DNA of 64,000 nucleotides, taken from Rheinheimera hassiensis. GTDB taxonomy: Bacteria; Pseudomonadota; Gammaproteobacteria; Enterobacterales; Alteromonadaceae. The notes under the pieces were generated by a model, which searched no databases, had not been told where the DNA came from, and was given only the letters and a program-made list of their open reading frames with translations. The translations under genes were made by a program, and so were the position numbers. Location: contig NZ_JAKUJZ010000006.1 of NCBI RefSeq assembly GCF_022436675.1, positions 1 to 64,000 of the forward strand, given 5' to 3'. Numbering within the stretch: position 1 is the stretch's first letter; the number at the start of each line of letters is the position of its first letter. This document shows, piece after piece, positions 1 through 5,978 of the stretch.

Positions 1-68
1 TCCATTTTTTAATCAGACAACACTATTTGATCACAAACTCGATCGCGTGAAAAGAGGTTTTTCTACAG

Positions 69-168
69 CCTCAACGCTTTGCTAATTGGCTGCCGCAGCG
101 CAGCGTAGGCAGTCCAGTGGAGGCCATGTTTTTTTGTGGCCGGAACGAAATTAAGCAACTTGTTAAAT
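69..168 (-). other. attC site 1
   Basis: About 100 bp between CCTCAAC (69-75) and GTTAAAT (162-168). Its interior (GGCTGCCGC, GCGCAGCGTAGGCAG, GTGGAGGCCA, GTGGCCGGAACG) closely matches attC site 8. The stop codon of the 163-531 gene falls in the closing core. Left of it the sequence is cassette DNA leaving the window. Confidence 0.8.
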
Positions 169-531
169 TGCTTGCCCGATAAATACAAAAACTGTGATTA
201 CCAGAGCTATTAATGGCATTGGAAGCACCAATAACATAAGAATGGTCTTAACCCATTCTAAACCTCTGCTCACTAAGTACCACATTGGATCGGTAGATTC
301 CCGAGAGCCTAAGCTTTTGAACGACAGCAAAAAACATACGATAAAAAAGCACTGTGCTGCGGCAAACCCCAACAGCAATCCGAACACTCCTGTTAAGCTT
401 AATTGCTGACTTGTACTGCTGCCTGCAATATAAAAGAAACATACTAAGAAGAAGAAAAACGAAACTGCAAAAAACTTAGTTTTGTCAGAATGCTTTAGTG
501 CAAGTTCATGCAATATTTCAGGTGATACCAC
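163..531 (-). CDS. Cassette-encoded small membrane protein
   Basis: A 122-residue protein of unknown function. After a short charged N-terminus there are hydrophobic spans at about residues 20-40, 48-72 and 93-120, so three or four membrane passes are likely. The start is GTG at 531, preceded at about 5 nt by GAGGT, a usable ribosome-binding site. The stop lies in the core of attC site 1, as is normal for a cassette gene. I do not recognise a family. Small membrane proteins are common cargo of chromosomal integrons, and expression would depend on a promoter upstream in the array. Confidence 0.7.
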   Translation of the reverse strand: MVSPEILHELALKHSDKTKFFAVSFFFFLVCFFYIAGSSTSQQLSLTGVFGLLLGFAAAQCFFIVCFLLSFKSLGSRESTDPMWYLVSRGLEWVKTILMLLVLPMPLIALVITVFVFIGQAI

Positions 532-546
532 TTACTACCTCGTGCA

Positions 547-685
547 ATTTAACGTTGTGTTCAACCGCAGTTTGTAAGTAGCGCATTGCGATAAACTTTG
601 CGCAGCAATTCGCTAAATGCGCTACTTACAAACTGTCGAGTGGAGGCGCGGAGCGCCGGAGCGGTGTTGGAACACCTTGTTATGT
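547..685 (-). other. attC site 2 (long)
   Basis: About 139 bp from ATTTAAC (547-553) to GTTATGT (679-685), the longest site here. It contains a long inverted repeat (CAGTTTGTAAGTAGCGCA and its complement ending at about 635) and a second GC-rich stem (GGCGCGGAGCGCC), so the folded bottom strand would be an extended hairpin like the long VCR-type sites. Confidence 0.75.
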
Positions 686-686
686 G

Positions 687-1001
687 CTATTCAACAATAT
701 AAGCATTTTTTGATTTGAAGGAAATTCCTTCTACAGGCTCAAAATTGCTTACTTCAACACCGATGTTACACAGCTGATAAAAACTAATGTCTAAAATTTC
801 CAACCCAGAAATGCACCCAGAAAAACCTTCTTCAATTTTAACTTCAGTTGGTTGATCAAAGCGTACTTTCTTAACCAAGCCGTTCTTTTCTAAATGTAGT
901 TCAATAAACGATTGAGACTGATCTACTGGATTTATGCTCCATATAAAGCTAGCAAGATTGTATGAAAATGGCGCTTCTATTACTGGGTGTTGTTTTTTCA
1001 A
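687..1001 (-). CDS. Cassette-encoded hypothetical protein
   Basis: A 104-residue soluble, mildly acidic protein with alternating hydrophobic and polar residues suggesting mostly beta structure. There is no signal peptide or membrane span and I recognise no family. The start is TTG at 1001, with GAGG 8 nt upstream, which makes this rare start credible. The stop abuts the closing core of attC site 2. It sits alone in its cassette, between attC sites 2 and 3, and nothing in the sequence hints at its function. Confidence 0.65.
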   Translation of the reverse strand: MKKQHPVIEAPFSYNLASFIWSINPVDQSQSFIELHLEKNGLVKKVRFDQPTEVKIEEGFSGCISGLEILDISFYQLCNIGVEVSNFEPVEGISFKSKNAYIVE

Positions 1002-1037
1002 TATCGAAACCTCGGCAAAATGCTAAATCTAAGCGCC

Positions 1038-1151
1038 ACATAACGCCAGTAGCAGGCACAAATATTGTGTTGTGGAGTTTGTGTAAAATGGGCGAAGCCC
1101 ATACACAAACGGAGCGACGCAATATTTGTCGCTTGCCTACTTTTGTTAGGT
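1038..1151 (-). other. attC site 3
   Basis: About 114 bp from ACATAAC (1038-1044) to GTTAGGT (1145-1151). A stem (ATGGGCGAAGCCCAT) and flanking complementary blocks (GCACAAATATTG and CAATATTTGTCGC; TTTGTGT and ACACAAA) give the dyad expected of attC. Confidence 0.8.
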
Positions 1152-1154
1152 GAT

Positions 1155-1625
1155 TTACGCATATTTGGATTGCCTCCAAGAATTTGCAAATTCAAATAAT
1201 TGTTGACGATTTACTGAAAAGTACTCTGACCAATATTTCTCGCACTTGTGAGGGTAGCCCAGCAAGTTGGCAAAACAACTACCTATAAGTTCGGAAACGA
1301 ACACATCGGAAACATCCACATTTGGCCATTGTTTAGATATTTCCTGAACCTCCTCTGGAGAAAAGCCCAATAATGTTTGATATTCCCAATATGGATTATC
1401 TTTAGCTCCATTATCTACGAAGAAAGGACCGACAGCTGATGCATTTAGACATTCACCAATAACTGTTTCTAGCTCATTAGAAATTTCATGCTCTCCGCTT
1501 TTTTCAGGCGGAGTAATCCAAGGGCGGTACGAACGGAAATCACAAGTTGAATTCCAACAACAATATTGCCCTCCTGACATACCGAGATCACTCGAACATT
1601 TTGGACATTTATGAACTTCGCTCAT
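1155..1625 (-). CDS. Cassette-encoded zinc-ribbon protein
   Basis: A 156-residue protein read from ATG 1625. The open frame extends further upstream, but that extension runs through attC site 4 and is unlikely to be translated. Residues 7-28 hold CPKC, then CC and a further C (C7, C10, C22, C23, C28), which looks like a zinc ribbon or knuckle. The rest is acidic and mainly helical, with aromatic-rich stretches at about residues 75-90. The function is unknown. A zinc ribbon on a short helical body could bind nucleic acid or another protein, but nothing here decides which. Confidence 0.65.
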   Translation of the reverse strand: MSEVHKCPKCSSDLGMSGGQYCCWNSTCDFRSYRPWITPPEKSGEHEISNELETVIGECLNASAVGPFFVDNGAKDNPYWEYQTLLGFSPEEVQEISKQWPNVDVSDVFVSELIGSCFANLLGYPHKCEKYWSEYFSVNRQQLFEFANSWRQSKYA

Positions 1626-1637
1626 ATCTCTAATAGC

Positions 1638-1736
1638 ACCTAACGCCAAGCTAAGCGGAAAAATACTGTTGGCCAAAATGCGCGAGGAACGAGCAGCAGC
1701 CAACTGTATTTTTTCCGTTTAAGCGCCTTGTTATAT
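1638..1736 (-). other. attC site 4
   Basis: About 99 bp from ACCTAAC (1638-1644) to GTTATAT (1730-1736). Complementary arms (GCTAAGCGGAAAAA and TTTTTCCGTTTAAGC; ACTGTTGGC and GCCAACTG) make a long imperfect hairpin. Confidence 0.8.
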
Positions 1737-1744
1737 GTTGTTAA

Positions 1745-1885
1745 CTATGCTGATAAATCAAACGTAACACAGCCCTGACCAGCAGCTGCGATTCTAACTA
1801 AATCTGCGGTTGATTTACCCGATGATAACGTCATTCCACCACCTGCGGCCGCAATGCGTACCAAATCTGCGGTTGATTTACTCAT
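1745..1885 (-). CDS. 46-residue tandem-repeat microprotein (cassette)
   Basis: A 46-codon gene filling its own cassette. The start is ATG 1885, with AGAAGGA about 7 nt upstream, a strong ribosome-binding site; the stop is TAG at 1745-1747. The peptide is two copies of a 21-residue unit: KSTADLVRIAAAG at residues 3-15 and again at 24-36, each followed by a short strand-like tail (GGMTLSS; QGCVTFDLSA). At the DNA level the copies share AAATCAACCGCAGATTT and then differ at seven consecutive codons, all synonymously. That pattern means the repeated peptide, not the DNA, is conserved. The predicted form is helix-turn-strand twice. The function is unknown. Similar short repeat peptides may occur in other integrons; I recall this only vaguely. 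Confidence 0.75.
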   Translation of the reverse strand: MSKSTADLVRIAAAGGGMTLSSGKSTADLVRIAAAGQGCVTFDLSA

Positions 1886-1914
1886 TTTTAAATCCTTCTT
1901 TGATGATTGAAAAC

Positions 1915-1991
1915 ATATAACGTTTGGTTAAGGGGCCGGCTTTAGCCGGTCCCGAGTGAGCGAAGCGAGCGACTTGAACCATTTGTTAGGC
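1915..1991 (-). other. attC site 5
   Basis: About 77 bp from ATATAAC (1915-1921) to GTTAGGC (1985-1991), with the stem GGGGCCGGCTTTAGCCGGTCCC and outer arms TTTGGTT and AACCATT. It is nearly identical to attC site 13. Confidence 0.85.
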
Positions 1992-2381
1992 GTGTTCATT
2001 GGTGCTTGTAATGACTTTGAGCAAGTGGTTTAGAAGTGCAATGAAAACGGCTTTGTCTTCGTAATTGTTGAGACGATTACTAACTACTACAGTGGTTGGA
2101 AGGCACTCTATTTCATTTATGGTTTCTTGGATCAAGGCCCCAAGCTGGGAGTTATCGTTTTCTGATATCGCGCTGATGATGTCTTTAGGGTAAAAAGAAA
2201 AAGCATCAATGCCGCAGCAGCCAGCAACGCACTCGGTTTCCAAGGAGTTCCATAGGTCTGATGTTTTATGAATTATATGATCAATATTTATAGCTGACTC
2301 GTACCGCCCGGATAAATCAATGAATGCGATCCACTCGTTTTCTCCGATTCGGATGTCATTCTTATGCTCGTCGTGTGACAT
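1986..2381 (-). CDS. Cassette protein resembling DUF6331
   Basis: A 131-residue acidic soluble protein. A segment at about residues 49-63 reads ETECVAGCCGIDAF and a later one reads VVVSNRLNNYEDKAVF. From memory both resemble the DUF6331 family, which is small and uncharacterised. The start ATG at 2381 is only about 8 bp from the core of attC site 6 and has no clear Shine-Dalgarno. The stop codon is within the closing core of attC site 5. The cysteine cluster CVAGCC may matter for fold or metal binding. Residues 1-45 appear to be a variable N-terminal part. The family call is moderate and the function unknown. Confidence 0.65.
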   Translation of the reverse strand: MSHDEHKNDIRIGENEWIAFIDLSGRYESAINIDHIIHKTSDLWNSLETECVAGCCGIDAFSFYPKDIISAISENDNSQLGALIQETINEIECLPTTVVVSNRLNNYEDKAVFIALLNHLLKVITSTNEHA

Positions 2382-2388
2382 CTGGTAC

Positions 2389-2473
2389 GCCTAACGCAAA
2401 GCACACGGGTGACGACCGCGCAGCGGTTGGCATCCCAGCGGCCACAGGCCGCGAGTGATGCGCCTTGTTAAAT
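2389..2473 (-). other. attC site 6
   Basis: About 85 bp from GCCTAAC (2389-2395) to GTTAAAT (2467-2473), with a GCGGCCACAGGCCGC stem. It is related to attC site 12 in its CGCGCAGCGGTTG block. Confidence 0.85.
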
Positions 2474-2491
2474 GGCTTCCAACTACAGTGC

Positions 2492-2698
2492 TCATGATGG
2501 AACCCACTCATTTTTTCCGTATTCAAAAGCCCACCAATCTGCATCACCTGGAGCAATCTCAACCAATATTTCTATCCGAAGATATTTTTCACTGGGCATA
2601 TATTTTTGGGCTGCTTCTTTTGCCAATTCGAAAGTAGCATGAGATGAAACATTTTCCCCTGCGTAAAGCCTGAAACCGTCTGTGTTCATAATTGCCAT
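2492..2698 (-). CDS. Cassette-encoded small hypothetical protein
   Basis: A 68-residue protein with no signal or membrane span. The layout is a short strand (FRLYAG), a helix (TFELAKEAAQKYMP), a strand (YLRIEILVEI) and a C-terminal aromatic segment (DWWAFEYGKNEWVPS). This resembles small stand-alone proteins often seen as integron or environmental orphans, but I know no function for them. The start is ATG 2698 or the ATG at 2689; neither has a good Shine-Dalgarno, and the first lies inside attC site 7. Confidence 0.6.
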   Translation of the reverse strand: MAIMNTDGFRLYAGENVSSHATFELAKEAAQKYMPSEKYLRIEILVEIAPGDADWWAFEYGKNEWVPS

Positions 2699-2777
2699 TT
2701 AACGCCCGCCACAAACGCGAGCAACTTGTTGCGAGTCGAGCGGCCAAAGGCCGCGTTTTTGATGGCGTTTGTTATAT
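2697..2777 (-). other. attC site 7
   Basis: About 81 bp from ATTTAAC (2697-2703) to GTTATAT (2771-2777). The inner stem is GCGGCCAAAGGCCGC and the outer arms are CGCCCGCCACAAACGCG and its imperfect complement. It is almost identical to attC site 11 except for paired changes in the inner stem. Confidence 0.85.
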
Positions 2778-2789
2778 TTTTTTCTGATG

Positions 2790-3269
2790 CTACGGTATGA
2801 CGCATTTACCATATGCCTTAAAACCGTAACCTTTGTAGCCATAAGCTTGTTTAACCCACGCCGTATACCAAAAAACACTATTATGCTGCCTTATTTCAAG
2901 TTTTATAGAGTTACCAGCCAATTCAAAGCTTAGAAATGAAGCATTATCATTCGGCGGTGGTCGTTTAGGAACTATCGTTTCATCAGCTGTAAGCAAGCAT
3001 TCAAGTAAATCTGAACTGAGCAACTTAGTTTCGCTATTTGCTATGGGCTCTTCTGTAACCTTACTGGTCTCGAAATAGTAAATAGGTTTATTAGTCTGAC
3101 TTAGCCCACTTTTGAAATTTTCCAAACGTTCAAAAGATTCGTAGGTATCAGAAACAACAACATAAATAAAATAAAAAAATAGCAGCATAAACAGCCACCA
3201 GGGTGGCGCGCTTCTTCTCCACCATGGCAAATGTTTCTTTTCAAGCTTAGTTATCACACCAATACTCAC
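2790..3269 (-). CDS. Cassette-encoded single-pass membrane protein
   Basis: A 159-residue protein. Residues 1-24 are basic and tryptophan-rich (LPWWRRSAPPWW), residues 25-41 form one membrane span, and the remainder is a roughly 115-residue domain, probably periplasmic. That domain has predicted beta strands near residues 110-130 and a C-terminal Gly/Tyr run (YGYKGYGFKAYGKC). The start is GTG 3269, close to attC site 8, with no convincing Shine-Dalgarno. No family is recognised. The topology (N-in, C-out) is inferred from the basic N-terminus. Confidence 0.6.
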   Translation of the reverse strand: MSIGVITKLEKKHLPWWRRSAPPWWLFMLLFFYFIYVVVSDTYESFERLENFKSGLSQTNKPIYYFETSKVTEEPIANSETKLLSSDLLECLLTADETIVPKRPPPNDNASFLSFELAGNSIKLEIRQHNSVFWYTAWVKQAYGYKGYGFKAYGKCVIP

Positions 3270-3275
3270 AAAAAA

Positions 3276-3374
3276 ATATAACGCATTACTAATGGGCTGC
3301 CGCTGCGCAGCGTAGGCAGTCCCGTGGAGGCCACGCTGTTTGTGGCCGGAACGAAATTAAGTAACTTGTTATAT
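3276..3374 (-). other. attC site 8
   Basis: About 99 bp from ATATAAC (3276-3282) to GTTATAT (3368-3374). The interior closely matches attC site 1, with GTGGAGGCCACG and GTGGCCGGAACG blocks. Confidence 0.85.
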
Positions 3375-3713
3375 GGCATTTTTTTCACCAGCTTTCCGAT
3401 ACTCTGCTGTATCCATCTTTTTAATTTGCAAGTAACCTAAAAACAACGATATAGGACAAATAGTCATTATTAAAATTGTAGAAACTGTGCTCATTGACTC
3501 ACCTGAGACGATGTATTCGATCCCAAGCACTACCATCAAGAAAACTAGTCCTCCATAGATGAAAAAATCTACCTTTCTCTGGATTTCTAATAGTGATGAA
3601 TTGCTAAGTTTTTGCGAGCATTTAGGGCAATGAAATAATGTTTCCTTTTTTGTTTTTTCCAAGTCTTTCAATCGTAAGTAACCGAACTCCTCAGAACACA
3701 CGGGACATTTCAT
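3369..3713 (-). CDS. Cassette-encoded zinc-ribbon membrane protein
   Basis: A 114-residue protein. The N-terminus holds CPVC (C3, C6) and CPKC (C29, C32), a four-cysteine zinc ribbon. Two hydrophobic spans follow, at about residues 49-69 and 77-96, and then a charged tail. The start is ATG 3713, with AGGAAAG ideally placed upstream. The stop lies in the core of attC site 8. The layout of cytosolic zinc ribbon plus two membrane helices is shared with the unrelated chromosomal gene at 58846-59142 in this window. The function is unknown. Confidence 0.7.
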   Translation of the reverse strand: MKCPVCSEEFGYLRLKDLEKTKKETLFHCPKCSQKLSNSSLLEIQRKVDFFIYGGLVFLMVVLGIEYIVSGESMSTVSTILIMTICPISLFLGYLQIKKMDTAEYRKAGEKNAI

Positions 3714-3731
3714 CGAACTTTCCTAAATGAC

Positions 3732-3800
3732 ATATAACGCTCGCATTTGCGGCAAATTGGAGCGCAGCGGAAATTTGTCCGAAACATGCGCTTGTTAGGG
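3732..3800 (-). other. attC site 9
   Basis: About 69 bp from ATATAAC (3732-3738) to GTTAGGG (3794-3800), the shortest site. CGCATTTGCGGCAAATT pairs with AATTTGTCC and ACATGCGC. Confidence 0.75.
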
Positions 3801-4124
3801 CTTGCTCTTGATGCCGATTTGCTTTGCAAACTCGGGATCTATCCAAGCCGACTCTATTTGGCCAGGCTCTAGTTCAACTTCTTCTGGAGCGGAACACCTA
3901 GAAACAAAATCATCTACTGACTTAGAAAGAAACGCGTTCTCTCCTGTTTCGTGATCCCAGAAGCACACAGCCTCGTTACGCAGAACGAAATAGTTGCCGC
4001 AATCGTCTTCGGCAAGGACATTCGAAGTGGATAAGACTTCAGGAAATGGCTCCTTGGCTTTTCGGATTACGCCGTATTCAACGCCAGTTTCGCTTTTGAA
4101 TATTTTACCAAATGCTCGATTCAC
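3795..4124 (-). CDS. Cassette-encoded SUKH (SMI1/KNR4-like) protein, short form
   Basis: A 109-residue protein. Residues about 41-76 (DCGNYFVLR, VCFWDHETGE, VDDFVSRC) match the C-terminal half of the SMI1/KNR4 or SUKH fold, where a glycine and an aromatic strand precede a WDHETG-like turn. SUKH proteins are known as immunity proteins to diverse bacterial toxins, but many are orphans of unknown role. The N-terminal half is shorter than in full-length members such as the 5516-5908 gene. The start is GTG 4124 with a weak ribosome-binding site. No toxin is encoded next to it, so an orphan immunity role is only inference. Confidence 0.7.
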   Translation of the reverse strand: MNRAFGKIFKSETGVEYGVIRKAKEPFPEVLSTSNVLAEDDCGNYFVLRNEAVCFWDHETGENAFLSKSVDDFVSRCSAPEEVELEPGQIESAWIDPEFAKQIGIKSKP

Positions 4125-4131
4125 ATCTTAG

Positions 4132-4233
4132 CCCTAACGCCTTGCACAGCAGCATTTTTGGAAGAGCGCTTTTGTGGTACACAACCACAAAAAAAGCGAT
4201 GGAAAAAATGTCAGCTGGTGCAACTTGTTAGGA
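4132..4233 (-). other. attC site 10
   Basis: About 102 bp from CCCTAAC (4132-4138) to GTTAGGA (4227-4233), with the stem TTTGTGGTACACAACCACAAA and outer arms GCACAGCAGCATTTTT and AAAAATGTCAGCTGGTGC. Confidence 0.85.
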
Positions 4234-4590
4234 GACACTGCTAATAGCCTCGAAATTTCGAATTAACTGCTCCAAAGGCAAATCGAAGCCAGTTAAATTT
4301 TTTCCGCTTAAATTTAGGTTAACGAGCCTGTTTTTCTGAACTAGTATTGGCACCACAACCTCCTTGAATTTTTCCCATGAGATACCTCTAGGTTCTACTT
4401 CTCCTAGAAGGTCAGGGTTAAGCTTCTTAAGTCTTTGTATTCTCGATTTGGAAGACCAAAGCGGCAAAGAAACACGGTTATCTTTTACATCAAACTCTAA
4501 GAAAGTCCCATCTGGATTTTCCGCAAACCAAAGATATTGATTGGCAGTAGCCTCCTGATAAAATTTCTCTATCTGCGCACCGACGCTCAA
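4228..4590 (-). CDS. Cassette-encoded DUF2750 protein
   Basis: A 120-residue soluble protein. Residues about 5-30 (FYQEATANQYLWF), the LPLWSS segment near residue 42 and the C-terminal LVNLNLSGKNLTGFDLPLEQ follow the DUF2750 pattern. That pattern is also present in the chromosomal gene at 35928-36281, where the corresponding motif is MPFWSD. The start is TTG 4590, and its ribosome-binding site AGGAGA is part of the recombination core GTTAGGAG of attC site 11. DUF2750 proteins have no established function; many are encoded in integrons or near immunity-type genes. Confidence 0.7.
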   Translation of the reverse strand: MSVGAQIEKFYQEATANQYLWFAENPDGTFLEFDVKDNRVSLPLWSSKSRIQRLKKLNPDLLGEVEPRGISWEKFKEVVVPILVQKNRLVNLNLSGKNLTGFDLPLEQLIRNFEAISSVS

Positions 4591-4600
4591 CTTGAATATC

Positions 4601-4681
4601 TCCTAACGCCCGCCACAAACGCGAGCAACTTGTTGCGAGTCGAGCGCCCAAAGGGCGCGTTTTTGATGGCGCTTGTTAGGC
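4601..4681 (-). other. attC site 11
   Basis: About 81 bp from TCCTAAC (4601-4607) to GTTAGGC (4675-4681). The inner stem GCGCCCAAAGGGCGC replaces GCGGCCAAAGGCCGC of attC site 7; the rest is almost identical. Confidence 0.85.
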
Positions 4682-5068
4682 ATTTACAACACCTGAACTT
4701 GTTGCTGCTTGCTTGCCCAAGGCAACACCAAACAAAAGCGAAATAAACATACTCACATAATCAATTTGCCAGCCGCCCAAAAGAGCATCGCCAACCAGTA
4801 AAAACAGAATACATGATGAAATTAAAGAACTTAGAAAAATAACTATAAATGCATGTGTAAAAGCAAACTTACTCTGATTCTTCACTAAAAAATAAATGAT
4901 CGTTGCTTCGACAAACATAGAAAGAAAAATAAAGCTCCAGTAAATCCAGCTTGGAATAATTTCACCAGCTGAATCATAGCGTCCCATTACATACCCCAGT
5001 GGAACACCCGAAGCAACAGAACATATAAAGAAGATCACTGTGTATCTAGCAATTCGTGCCCAGTTCAC
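4676..5068 (-). CDS. Cassette-encoded four-helix membrane protein
   Basis: A 130-residue hydrophobic protein with predicted membrane spans at about residues 8-27, 41-60, 69-92 and 101-120. There is a short basic N-terminus and a small polar C-terminus. The start is GTG 5068, with AAAAGGA 6 nt upstream. The stop overlaps the core of attC site 11. No family is recognised. The even number of helices suggests both ends lie in the cytoplasm, which is inferred only. Confidence 0.7.
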   Translation of the reverse strand: MNWARIARYTVIFFICSVASGVPLGYVMGRYDSAGEIIPSWIYWSFIFLSMFVEATIIYFLVKNQSKFAFTHAFIVIFLSSLISSCILFLLVGDALLGGWQIDYVSMFISLLFGVALGKQAATSSGVVNA

Positions 5069-5085
5069 TTAACGTCCTTTTAAAT

Positions 5086-5172
5086 GCCTAACGCTCGCAG
5101 CACAGGCCGAAACGCGCGCAGCGGTTGAGGTCCAGGCCACGCAGTGGCCGTTTGTGACTGCGTTTGTTATAC
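5086..5172 (-). other. attC site 12
   Basis: About 87 bp from GCCTAAC (5086-5092) to GTTATAC (5166-5172), with CAGGCC and GGCCACGCAGTGGCC stems. It is related to attC site 6. Confidence 0.85.
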
Positions 5173-5205
5173 GCATCATCGATGTCAAAATATGAAAACA
5201 GATTA

Positions 5206-5433
5206 TTAAACATCACCCATTCCCATATCATCATCAAGAGCTTCTCCAACCTGATGAAGGCCAACAACTGTGCAGTTTTCTGCGATCCAATGTAAATCGG
5301 TTATCATCGCTTGAACAGCTTTACGATCTCCAGAAAGCTGCAGTAAAGCTGTCAATTCAGTAAGCTCGCTGCTTAAAATCATTACTCTATCGGCGATATC
5401 GTCGAACTTATTTTTGATTTCGTTCGGAGTCAT
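5206..5433 (-). CDS. Cassette-encoded small helical protein
   Basis: A 75-residue protein predicted to be entirely alpha-helical, with heptad-like hydrophobic spacing at residues 5-35 and a very acidic tail ending DDDMGMGDV. There is no signal peptide. The start is ATG 5433, only about 13 nt from the core of attC site 13, without a clear Shine-Dalgarno. An acidic helical small protein could be an antitoxin or adaptor, but no partner gene is present. Function unknown. Confidence 0.6.
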   Translation of the reverse strand: MTPNEIKNKFDDIADRVMILSSELTELTALLQLSGDRKAVQAMITDLHWIAENCTVVGLHQVGEALDDDMGMGDV

Positions 5434-5445
5434 ATTTTGAATACC

Positions 5446-5521
5446 GTATAACGTTTGGTTAAGGGGCCGGCTTTAGCCGGTCCCAGTGAGCGAAGCGAGC
5501 GGCTTGAACCATTTGTTAGAG
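5446..5521 (-). other. attC site 13
   Basis: About 76 bp from GTATAAC (5446-5452) to GTTAGAG (5515-5521). Near-identical to attC site 5, including the GGGGCCGGCTTTAGCCGG stem. Confidence 0.85.
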
Positions 5522-5908
5522 TGCTGTTAACGCGGAAAAATTATGGGCAATTTTTTGAAGCTCACCGGTTTCATGTGCCCAAATATAAATTTCTTGCCCG
5601 AATGATGTGCCTTCCTTTAGTAAAACTAGCTGGTCGCCGCTGCCATTACCTGCAATGGCTACTGCCTCTTTAGGGAACCCTGGCCAGCTTTTAAAGTGCT
5701 GTGTCTCTTTTATGATGTGATTTGCGGTGCGAGAGATGCGTTTTCTATCAGATGTGTCAGCTATTGGATACTGCTGCCAAACATCGTCTTCGAGCTCTAG
5801 CTCTCCACCATTTCGTTTGAGCATTGAGAGTCGGTACGAATCTGGCAGCGTTGCCCCTAATAGTTGCTCAGCTGTATGGATATAGCTTTCGGCTAAATCA
5901 AAGGGCAT
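5516..5908 (-). CDS. First-cassette SUKH (SMI1/KNR4) protein
   Basis: A 130-residue protein with the full SMI1/KNR4 (SUKH) layout. An N-terminal helix (ESYIHTAEQLLGATLP) leads into the LPDSYR segment and the NGGE turn near residue 35. The segment WPGFPKEAVAIAGNGSGDQL (about 74-93) comes next, and the YIWAHETGE strand-turn closes near residue 116. SUKH proteins often protect against toxins of contact-dependent or type VI systems. The start ATG 5908 lies 10 bp from the junction core CTCTAAC (5918-5924), so this is the cassette nearest the putative attI end and the best placed to be expressed. Confidence 0.75.
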   Translation of the reverse strand: MPFDLAESYIHTAEQLLGATLPDSYRLSMLKRNGGELELEDDVWQQYPIADTSDRKRISRTANHIIKETQHFKSWPGFPKEAVAIAGNGSGDQLVLLKEGTSFGQEIYIWAHETGELQKIAHNFSALTAL

Positions 5909-5917
5909 AAGAAAGTA

Positions 5918-5940
5918 CTCTAACGCTTATTAGGCGGAAC
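5918..5940 (-). other. Putative attI-side junction of the array
   Basis: On the minus strand the array begins with GTTAGAG (5924 to 5918), a core recombination heptamer. To its right there is no second half-site and no palindromic attC body, so this looks like an attI-type simple site and not a fourteenth attC. The adjoining minus-strand sequence GCCTAATAAGC may be the weaker second binding site. No integrase gene follows. Confidence 0.45.
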
Positions 5941-5948
5941 AATCCGTA

Positions 5949-5978
5949 TTTAAACACGGACCTTTCCGCCTTTGTCAA
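5949..5978 (-). promoter_or_regulatory. Putative cassette promoter (Pc)
   Basis: Reading leftward into the array: -35 TTGACA (5978-5973), an 18-bp spacer, -10 TTTAAA (5954-5949). The -35 is a perfect consensus. The position just upstream of the first cassette is where Pc lies in integrons. The dyad TGTAATGAACATTACA sits immediately upstream and the inverted repeat 5932-5971 overlaps spacer and -10, so regulator binding is possible. Confidence 0.55.

Larger units (their letters stand above)
69..5924 (-). mobile_element. Integron gene-cassette array (13 cassettes visible, no integrase)
   Basis: Thirteen short minus-strand genes are separated by thirteen imperfectly palindromic sites of 69 to 139 bp. 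On the plus strand each site opens with an RYYYAAC-type heptamer and closes with a GTTRRRY-type heptamer, as expected of attC sites. In most cassettes the gene's stop codon lies just inside the attC and its start lies 5 to 40 bp from the next core site, the usual compact layout. All genes point left, so attI and intI should lie right of 5924. A promoter is there, but cysS follows without an integrase. The array continues beyond base 1. Confidence 0.9.
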
